Shown: positions 7,422 to 12,063 of the stretch, one piece after another
Layout of the letters: each line of letters starts with the position of its first letter
Numbering within the stretch: position 1 is the stretch's first letter
NCBI GenBank assembly: GCA_023230825.1
Contig: JALNWO010000039.1
Coordinates: forward strand, 1-12,063
Length of the DNA stretch: 12,063 nucleotides
DNA from: Acholeplasmataceae bacterium
GTDB taxonomy: Bacteria; Bacillota_I; Bacilli_A; Acholeplasmatales; Acholeplasmataceae
Reading direction: 5' to 3'
Translations under genes and position numbers: made by a program
The notes under the pieces: generated by a model
What the model was told of the DNA's origin: nothing
Database searches by the model: none
The model's input: the letters and a program-made list of their open reading frames with translations, nothing else

Positions 7422-8117
7422 ATGACAGAAACTAAAAGAGTTCCCGTTAAAAAAGAGAAAAAAGAAAATGGTTTTTGGGACACGCTAACTAAAGGAATTT
7501 GGAAAGAAAATGGTATCTTCGTTACTGTTTTAGGTCTATGTCCTGCGCTTGCTGTTACAAGAACCTTTGAAGGGGCCCTCGGAATGGGGATCCTCGTGAT
7601 GATGGTGTTGACGTTAACAAATATGTCAATCTCAGCGGTCAGAAATTTTGTTCCTGACACTGTTCGAATTCCTGCTTATATTATTATTATCGCAACAGAA
7701 GTAACCGTATTAAAAATGCTCGTTGATGCGTTTGCACCAGCATTAGCAGCTGAACTTGGAGTCTTCATTGCTTTGATTACAGTGAACTGTGTTGTCTTTG
7801 GACGAGCAGAATCATTTGCTTCAAAAAACAAAATCTTACCATCAATGCTTGATGGGATTGGTGTAGGCATTGGTTTTGGTTTAGCTCTAATAATGATTGG
7901 CTTTACTCGTGAATTTTTAGGAACAGGCTTAATTCAAATGGGTTATATCTTGCCTTTGGGCTTTAAAGTGACTTTATTTGAATCCTTACTGTTCCAAGAT
8001 TATGCGATGTCTGTCTTTGTAAACCCACCAGGTGCATTCTTAGTGATTGGCTTTATTCTTGCGACAATCATCGCCGTGAGACAGCATAAACTGATTAAGA
8101 AAGGAGCTAAAAGATAA
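7422..8117 (+). CDS. rnfE: Rnf complex subunit E (membrane Fe-S subunit)
   Basis: Integral membrane subunit of the NqrD/RnfE family. Together with RnfA it holds an in-membrane iron-sulfur centre that passes electrons across the bilayer. The two family cysteines are in place: C40 in TVLGLCPALAVT and C123 in ITVNCVVFGRAE. Other family blocks are VRIPAYIIIIA, the GIGVGIGFGLAL segment and REFLGTG. At 231 residues it is about 20-30 longer than usual because of a charged N-terminal tail (KRVPVKKEKKENG) before the first conserved residues. GAGGT (7409-7413) lies within the end of the preceding gene. The last base overlaps the start of rnfA (TAATG). Confidence 0.95.
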   Translation: MTETKRVPVKKEKKENGFWDTLTKGIWKENGIFVTVLGLCPALAVTRTFEGALGMGILVMMVLTLTNMSISAVRNFVPDTVRIPAYIIIIATEVTVLKMLVDAFAPALAAELGVFIALITVNCVVFGRAESFASKNKILPSMLDGIGVGIGFGLALIMIGFTREFLGTGLIQMGYILPLGFKVTLFESLLFQDYAMSVFVNPPGAFLVIGFILATIIAVRQHKLIKKGAKR

Positions 8118-8695
8118 TGGAATATTTAGCAATTTTAATTGGAGCAATGTTCATTAATAACATTGTCCTCATGCAATTCTTAGGTCTTTGTTCCTTCTTC
8201 GGTATTTCAACAAAAATGAAACCCGTTGTGGGGATGGGCTTAGCAGTTATTGTTGTTATGGTGTTATCTGTTGCCATTACTTTCCCCCTTTATAAATTCG
8301 TTTTAGTTGGATTACAAATTACATATATTGACACGATTGCCTTTATTTTGGTTATTGCATCCTTGGTTCAATTAACAGAAGTTGTTATTAAACGTTTTAG
8401 TAAAGGTCTTTATAAAGCGTTGGGAATATATTTACCTTTAATTGCTACCAACTGTGCTGTATTAGGTGTTGCTTTACAAAATGTCGGTGATATTGCAAAT
8501 ACAAATTACCTATCAGCTTTAACGTATGCCTTAGGCTCAGGTATGGGTTACGCCTTTATTATTATTGTGTTTGCCGCAATCCGGTTAAGATTAAATAGTG
8601 CGAATGTGCCACGAGCACTCAAAGGCATGCCGATTGCCTTTGTAACAGCTGGATTAATGGCGTTAGCCTTTATGGGTTTATCAGGATTAATTTAA
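8117..8695 (+). CDS. rnfA: Rnf complex subunit A (membrane Fe-S subunit)
   Basis: Integral membrane subunit of the NqrE/RnfA family and the partner of RnfE in the in-membrane Fe-S site. Cysteines C25 (FLGLCSFFG) and C113 (ATNCAVLGVAL) are the conserved ligands. About six hydrophobic segments and 192 residues are standard for the family. AAGGAG (8101-8106) lies 10 nt before the ATG inside rnfE. The stop codon overlaps the next ATG by one base, which suggests translational coupling to the small cysteine protein that follows. Confidence 0.96.
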   Translation: MEYLAILIGAMFINNIVLMQFLGLCSFFGISTKMKPVVGMGLAVIVVMVLSVAITFPLYKFVLVGLQITYIDTIAFILVIASLVQLTEVVIKRFSKGLYKALGIYLPLIATNCAVLGVALQNVGDIANTNYLSALTYALGSGMGYAFIIIVFAAIRLRLNSANVPRALKGMPIAFVTAGLMALAFMGLSGLI

Positions 8696-8907
8696 TGGAA
8701 CAATTTCTAATCCTCTTAAGTGTTCTAGGTGTTATCATTTTAATTTACGTCGGCACAATGTATTTAAATGATAAAACAGAAATACCAGAAGAATGCAGAG
8801 AAGCCTATTTAGAGGCACAAGGATGTAAATCATGTTCCGCTTTTAGAAAAGACAGCTCTAGCTGCGGCTTTAAAGATGCATTAAAAATTATGGAGGACAA
8901 ACAATGA
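8695..8907 (+). CDS. Small single-TM four-cysteine protein in the rnf operon
   Basis: I do not recognise this 70-residue protein. It has a hydrophobic helix at about 3-24, then a short soluble tail with cysteines at 34, 44, 47 and 57 (pattern C-x9-C-x2-C-x9-C) within GCKSCSAFRKDSSSCGF. It overlaps rnfA by 1 nt (TAATG) and rnfB by 4 nt (ATGA), so it is a real, coupled part of the operon. Only a weak AGGA (8683-8686) precedes it. The architecture (one helix plus four Cys next to the genes for the NqrD/E-type subunits) recalls NqrM, the factor needed to place iron in Na+-NQR, though the Cys spacing differs. It could instead be an Fe-S electron relay next to the shortened RnfB. The cysteines could bind a metal or Fe-S cluster; this is inference. 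Confidence 0.8.
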   Translation: MEQFLILLSVLGVIILIYVGTMYLNDKTEIPEECREAYLEAQGCKSCSAFRKDSSSCGFKDALKIMEDKQ

Positions 8908-9224
8908 CCGAAATATTATATCCAGTTCTCATTTTAGGTCTATTGAGTGTTGCGTTAGGAATTGTCTTATCGTTGGTAAATAAATACTTAACTGTAGAAG
9001 AGGATCCACGCATTGATGATATTGAAAAACTGCTCCCGCTATATAATTGTGGAGCATGTGGTACCCCAGGTTGCCGTGCATTTGCCGAAGCAATCTTGTC
9101 TGGAGAAGTGAAAAACTTATCCCGCTGTAAGCCTGGAAAAGCGGACAAACATTTTAACCCGATTTTGGCTTATCTAAAGGATCATCCAAACCCAGATGGA
9201 ACCATTGTTGATGTTAAGATTTAG
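8904..9224 (+). CDS. rnfB: Short Rnf complex subunit B (lacks ferredoxin-like domain)
   Basis: RnfB accepts electrons from ferredoxin and passes them to the RnfA/RnfE membrane centre. This 106-residue form has the N-terminal helix (about 5-26) and the membrane-near [4Fe-4S] domain with C49, C52, C57 and C75 (NCGACGTPGCRAFAEAI ... RCKPGK). It ends at DVKI before the two CxxCxxCxxxCP ferredoxin motifs that usual RnfB proteins (about 190 residues or more) carry. There is no cysteine-rich continuation in any frame after the stop, so this does not look like a frameshift. GGAGG (8892-8896) gives a strong start at 8904, overlapping the small Cys gene by 4 nt. A terminator-like hairpin begins within the stop codon. 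Confidence 0.88.
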   Translation: MTEILYPVLILGLLSVALGIVLSLVNKYLTVEEDPRIDDIEKLLPLYNCGACGTPGCRAFAEAILSGEVKNLSRCKPGKADKHFNPILAYLKDHPNPDGTIVDVKI

Positions 9225-9246
9225 GGCATTCTTATGTCCTTTTCTT
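9223..9246 (+). terminator. Probable terminator at the end of the rnf operon
   Basis: AGGGCAT (9223-9229) and ATGTCCT (9234-9240) pair over 7 positions with one G-U, around the loop TCTT. A T-rich tail (TTTCTT) follows. The hairpin starts inside the rnfB stop codon. The short stem suggests partial read-through into apbE. Confidence 0.55.
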
Positions 9247-9254
9247 ATCTAACA

Positions 9255-9263
9255 TGATAAAAT
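9255..9263 (+). promoter_or_regulatory. Extended -10 promoter upstream of apbE
   Basis: TG (9255-9256), one base, then TAAAAT (9258-9263, five of six consensus bases). No recognisable -35 is found 16-18 bp upstream. It sits just after the rnf terminator and 24 nt before the apbE start, so apbE and the two genes after it could be transcribed on their own. Confidence 0.55.
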
Positions 9264-9287
9264 AAAAAAAAAGAAAGAGACATTATT

Positions 9288-10787
9288 ATGAAAAAATGGC
9301 TTGTTTTTGGACTGTTTCTTTTAAGCGGTTTATTATTAACAGCATGTAAACCGAGCAGTTCATCTTATGTTTTTAATTACTACGACTATATGGATACTTT
9401 CATCCAAATCCAAATTGAATCTGTTGCTGAGAAACAAGGTCGTAAAAAAGTTTTTAGTGCAGATGAAATGAAACAACACGAAGATGCAATTGGAGCTATT
9501 TTTTCAATGTATCATGAGTTATCAACTAACTTTGAACCATTAAAAGATCCAAATGCCTATTTAGAAAATATATTCTCAATTAATCAAAAACAAAATCAAA
9601 AATTACAAATTGATCGAGAACTTTACGATCTGATAGCTTTTGCGGAAGAGATAAAAGTTTTAACAGATGGATATTTTGACGTTTCGATTGGAAAAGCTGT
9701 AGATATTTGGAAGTCAATTATGACAGTTGAAACTGAATCCATTAAAGTCGATGACTATCTATTTATTTTTAGTTACCGTAATTCATCTGGAAATGTTATT
9801 GATAAAAATGCTTTTGGCGTTGTTGAATCAATTGCGACGAATCTTTCCAATCAAAAAATTTATACTATTAGATTAGATGATGAAACAATCGATGTTATGG
9901 CGAATGATCACATCCAAAGAATGAATTTTCAACGAGGTGATCGTTACTATGTATATTACGTTTATGATGGCGAAAAAAAGCCTGAAAATAAAGTTTTAAT
10001 TAATCAAACAGGTATTGTGACTGCAGTTCATTTAAACGTTGATGTGCGAAATCAACCGATTGTTGAGCAAGTTGAACTTGATTTAGGCGATCGGACGATT
10101 ACGATTGATAAAAATGATGTGTATCAAAAAGAAATAACTCAAGAAAATTATAATTGGGCTTTATCACAAAGCGAAACTCTTGATTTTAGCCAAAATGAAA
10201 TTGTTTTAGAAGTAGAAAATCAAAAATACTATATTACCCTCAAGGGTGAAGATGCGAAAATAGATTTAGGAGCCATTTCTAAAGGATATGCTACACAATT
10301 AGTATATGAGTATTTAAATGATTTAGGTTTTATCTATTATAGTATTTCTTCGGGAACAAGCTCAATTGTTTTAGGCCAAAATACTCAACGTCCCAATGAA
10401 GGTTATATATATGCCGTCGGACTAGCAAACCCTTATCGTATCGTTATTACAGAACCAAATACATACGGGCGGATTTTTGTAAAAGACACGGGCATTACGA
10501 CAAGCGGGAACTATGAACAATTTGTTTTATTTAACGGTCATCGTTATCACCATATTTTGTCGCCATTCACAAAGAAACCAATGCAGTACTATCACACTGT
10601 TAGTTTAATAGGCCACGATGCAGGATTGTTAGATGCTTTATCAACAGCACTTTTTTCAATGCCACCAGAAGTGATGGAAGAATGGTTAGACCGACACCAA
10701 GAAGAATATGCTTTAGAGGTCATTCGTTTCAACCAAAACTTAACCATAGACACATTTTTAACGACAACAGTTTTTGAGGAGAATTAA
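9288..10787 (+). CDS. apbE: FAD:protein FMN transferase (ApbE) with a large internal insert
   Basis: Lipoprotein that cleaves FAD and attaches FMN to Thr/Ser of RnfD/RnfG-type proteins on the outer face of the membrane. The signal peptide ends in lipobox LLTAC, making C20 the lipid-modified residue. Family blocks are DGYFDVSIGKAVDIW (127-141), DAKIDLGAISKGYA (322-335), SSGTSSIVLG (354-363), TSGNYEQFVLFNGHRYHHI (405-423) and the Mg-binding DALSTALF (449-456). At 499 residues it is about 150 longer than usual, and the excess lies at about 145-290 between the first two blocks. This insert looks strand-rich and contains no motif I know. The HIIDP.TG motif is changed to HILSPFTKKP. The start has only a weak purine-rich ribosome site (AAAGAGA). 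The neighbouring multi-FMN proteins are its expected substrates. Confidence 0.92.
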   Translation: MKKWLVFGLFLLSGLLLTACKPSSSSYVFNYYDYMDTFIQIQIESVAEKQGRKKVFSADEMKQHEDAIGAIFSMYHELSTNFEPLKDPNAYLENIFSINQKQNQKLQIDRELYDLIAFAEEIKVLTDGYFDVSIGKAVDIWKSIMTVETESIKVDDYLFIFSYRNSSGNVIDKNAFGVVESIATNLSNQKIYTIRLDDETIDVMANDHIQRMNFQRGDRYYVYYVYDGEKKPENKVLINQTGIVTAVHLNVDVRNQPIVEQVELDLGDRTITIDKNDVYQKEITQENYNWALSQSETLDFSQNEIVLEVENQKYYITLKGEDAKIDLGAISKGYATQLVYEYLNDLGFIYYSISSGTSSIVLGQNTQRPNEGYIYAVGLANPYRIVITEPNTYGRIFVKDTGITTSGNYEQFVLFNGHRYHHILSPFTKKPMQYYHTVSLIGHDAGLLDALSTALFSMPPEVMEEWLDRHQEEYALEVIRFNQNLTIDTFLTTTVFEEN

Positions 10788-10797
10788 GTTCAAAATG
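10776..10797 (+). promoter_or_regulatory. Ribosome site that decides the NusG-II gene start
   Basis: GAGGAG at 10776-10781 overlaps an in-frame TTG (10774) that could be taken as a start. A TTG lying on top of the ribosome site cannot use it, so the ATG at 10795, 13 nt downstream of the site, is the better start. Confidence 0.65.
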
Positions 10798-11274
10798 GAA
10801 GAGAAAAAAACCCAGAAAACAAAAAGAGATTTATACTTAATTGTTGGCCTATTTGTAATTTTAGGCGGGATTTTTATCTATTTTCAATTTTTTAAAACCC
10901 AACAAGAAGCTAGTCGAGCCCACATTTACTATGGATCTACGAGTGATCCCATCGTCACGATTGATTTTCAAAAACAGCAAGTAACTGTAAACCATATTCA
11001 ATCCGTACCTAATCAATACGATAATGTTTATCCCCTGATTGATGAAAACCAGCACACAGTCACATTGTTAGGTGACTATGAAATAAATGGTGTTCGCCAA
11101 ATTGTTGTGATTACATATGATTTTGGGTTAAGAACAGTTCAAATTACAGAGGAGCAAAGTCCAAACAATATTTGTAGCAGAGAAGGGGTATCTAATGGGA
11201 AACCTCTTATCTGTTTGCCAAATAGAGTTCGTGTTGAGTTTGAAACAAACACTGAGTTTGACTTTATAACATAA
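10795..11274 (+). CDS. NusG domain II-type membrane-anchored protein
   Basis: 159-residue protein with one N-terminal helix (about 13-33) and an outer domain of the NusG_II type (no relation to transcription is implied). The family ending is clear: PNNICSREG, then PLICLPNRVRVEF, with two cysteines (C127, C140) that could pair or bind a ligand. Such proteins are commonly found next to ApbE and Gx-transporter genes in Firmicutes, and a NusG-II/Gx pair is, as I recall it, similar to EetA/EetB of flavin-based extracellular electron transfer loci. The molecular role is not known to me. It lies 7 nt after apbE, and the following gene begins one base after its stop. Start choice: the ATG at 10795 is preferred to an upstream in-frame TTG. 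Confidence 0.8.
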   Translation: MEEKKTQKTKRDLYLIVGLFVILGGIFIYFQFFKTQQEASRAHIYYGSTSDPIVTIDFQKQQVTVNHIQSVPNQYDNVYPLIDENQHTVTLLGDYEINGVRQIVVITYDFGLRTVQITEEQSPNNICSREGVSNGKPLICLPNRVRVEFETNTEFDFIT

Positions 11275-11275
11275 G

Positions 11276-11788
11276 ATGAAACAGACAAAGAAAATGATAT
11301 TGATGGCTAACTTTCTAGCAATTGCCATCGTTCTTAATTTAATTGAATCAGCAATTGCTTTGAGCCCAATTCCAGGAGCTAAACTTGGATTTGCCAATGT
11401 GGTGACGCTCATTATTTTATATATGTACTCATTTAAAGACGCGACAGCACTTGCACTTTTGCGAGTTCTTTTAGTTGGAGTCTTAGCAGGAAGGCTTTTA
11501 GGGCCAACTTTTTATATGAGTTTAGGCGGCGTTGCTTTATCAGTCATCGTCATGGGCTTAATGAAGAAAACCAACTTCTTTGGTATATTGGGAGTCAGTG
11601 TTATTGGATCCATTTTTCATGTTGCTGGACAAATAGGAGCTGGGATTTTTGTCATCGGTAGTACAGTTATTTTATACTGGATGCCTGTGATGCTATTTGT
11701 TAGTATTCCCGCGGGTGTAATTACCGGATTAATCGGAAAAAAATTCATCAGTTTGTGGGGAACTTGGCATACAGAAATAAATCATTAA
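11276..11788 (+). CDS. Gx transporter / Hpre_diP_synt_I-family membrane protein
   Basis: 170-residue integral membrane protein with about five hydrophobic segments. The conserved N-terminal block IPGAKLGFANVVTLIILY and the later LAGRLLGPTFYMSLGG segment match the family often labelled heptaprenyl diphosphate synthase component I or Gx transporter. The enzyme-subunit label is doubtful for such a membrane protein; relatives look like small S-component-type transporters. No polyprenyl synthase gene follows, unlike many loci of this type. It starts one base after the NusG-II gene with no clear ribosome site, so translational coupling is likely. The gene context with ApbE suggests a role in flavin- or quinone-related redox chemistry at the membrane, unproven. 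No terminator is visible after it. Confidence 0.8.
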   Translation: MKQTKKMILMANFLAIAIVLNLIESAIALSPIPGAKLGFANVVTLIILYMYSFKDATALALLRVLLVGVLAGRLLGPTFYMSLGGVALSVIVMGLMKKTNFFGILGVSVIGSIFHVAGQIGAGIFVIGSTVILYWMPVMLFVSIPAGVITGLIGKKFISLWGTWHTEINH

Positions 11789-11804
11789 ATAAAGTAAAAT
11801 ATAC

Positions 11805-11833
11805 TTGCTAAATAAAAAAAGTAGTGATATAAT
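11805..11833 (+). promoter_or_regulatory. Promoter of rpmE
   Basis: TTGCTA (-35, 11805-11810), a 17-bp spacer, and a perfect TATAAT (11828-11833) that is also preceded by TG at 11825-11826 (extended -10). It is the best-matched promoter in the window. Transcription would begin near 11840, giving a leader of about 45 nt. Confidence 0.85.
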
Positions 11834-11850
11834 GAATTAGCGAAAACTTA

Positions 11851-11872
11851 CTATGGCTCAAAAAAGCTATGG
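11851..11872 (+). promoter_or_regulatory. Leader hairpin upstream of rpmE, possible L31 autoregulatory element
   Basis: CTATGGCT (11851-11858) pairs with AGCTATGG (11865-11872) over 8 positions with two G-U pairs, around the loop CAAAAA. It ends 3 nt before the ribosome site AAGGAG (11876-11881), so folding or protein binding could affect translation. L31 leaders that bind the protein product have been proposed in Firmicutes; a match to that family is not shown here. Confidence 0.45.
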
Positions 11873-11886
11873 CGGAAGGAGAACAT

Positions 11887-12063
11887 ATGAAAGAGAAAAT
11901 TCATCCAGAGTATCGAGTAATTAAAGTCAAATGCTCAACATGTGGTTACGAACATGAAATTGGAACAACCGCTAAAGAATTTAAGTTGGATACATGCTCA
12001 AATTGTCATCCATTTTATACTGGTCAGCAATCATTTATTCAAGTTGCAGGACGTGTTGAGAAA
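11887..12063 (+). CDS. rpmE: Ribosomal protein L31, zinc-binding form (3' end outside window)
   Basis: Protein of the large ribosomal subunit. The first 59 codons are present, and the frame is still open at the window edge. The N-terminus MKEKIHPEYR is typical. Four cysteines in two CxxC pairs (C16/C19 and C37/C40, the latter in CSNCHPFYTG) form the zinc site, so this is the zinc-containing (C+) type that can be exchanged for a zinc-free paralogue during zinc starvation in some Bacilli. AAGGAG (11876-11881) sits 5 nt before the ATG. It is expressed from its own promoter and is unrelated in function to the upstream redox genes. Confidence 0.95.
   Translation, partial: MKEKIHPEYRVIKVKCSTCGYEHEIGTTAKEFKLDTCSNCHPFYTGQQSFIQVAGRVEK

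Noticed and set aside
8888..9224. Frameshift hiding a full-length RnfB
   Set aside because: No CxxCxxCxxxCP-like coding appears after 9224 in any frame; the next bases are a hairpin, a promoter and apbE.
10774..10794. TTG start for the NusG-II gene
   Set aside because: The TTG overlaps the ribosome site and the end of apbE; the ATG at 10795 is properly placed.
1..12063. UGA read as tryptophan (mycoplasma code)
   Set aside because: Tryptophan codons are TGG throughout, and TGA acts as a real stop at 8905-8907, where the next gene overlaps it.
1..12063. CRISPR arrays, tRNA/rRNA genes, insertion sequences, phage attachment sites
   Set aside because: None were seen. The only repeats are the FMN domain copies and small hairpins.

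Overview
This is a low-GC (roughly high-30s % by eye) bacterial chromosome segment with every gene on the + strand. Stop codons TAA, TAG and TGA are all used and tryptophan is read from TGG, so the standard bacterial code applies. The protein types suggest a Bacilli/Mollicutes-related anaerobe: the YebC variant beginning MGRAFEVRK, short intergenic gaps, a four-cysteine L31, an rnfCDGEAB-type cluster, and an ApbE/NusG-II/Gx-transporter trio. An Acholeplasma- or Izemoplasma-like lineage or a near relative is possible. This placement is an impression, not a phylogenetic result.

Layout: (1) 2-1225, the 3' part of an inorganic pyrophosphatase gene tightly followed by a YebC/TACO1-family gene, closed by a strong intrinsic terminator (1270-1310). 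(2) 1323-2607, an extended -10 promoter and glyA, which carries an in-frame TAA 36 codons before its natural end; the missing C-terminus is still readable downstream. (3) 2610-9224, an Rnf operon with almost no spacing: rnfC, rnfD, rnfG, a second enlarged rnfG-like gene, rnfE, rnfA, an unnamed single-TM four-cysteine protein, and a short rnfB. (4) 9223-11788, a weak terminator and a new extended -10 promoter, then an oversized ApbE flavin transferase lipoprotein, a NusG-domain-II membrane protein and a Gx-transporter/Hpre_diP_synt_I-family membrane protein. (5) 11805-12063, a good promoter, a leader hairpin and the start of rpmE (L31), which runs off the window.

How the genes fit together: Rnf is a membrane complex that moves electrons between ferredoxin and NAD and couples this to Na+ or H+ transport. 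Its RnfD and RnfG subunits carry covalent FMN, which ApbE attaches to Thr/Ser on the outer face. The unusual feature here is the expansion of outward-facing flavin domains. RnfG has a second C-terminal FMN_bind domain, and the extra RnfG-like protein has a divergent N-terminal RnfG-like domain plus two more copies. The two proteins therefore hold five candidate FMN sites, with RnfD as a sixth. RnfB has lost the usual ferredoxin-like 2[4Fe-4S] domain, and a small Cys protein sits where it could serve Fe-S delivery or relay. The ApbE/NusG-II/Gx trio resembles gene sets of flavin-based extracellular electron transfer loci. A multi-flavin, Rnf-linked outward electron route is the most interesting hypothesis for this window, and it remains an inference.
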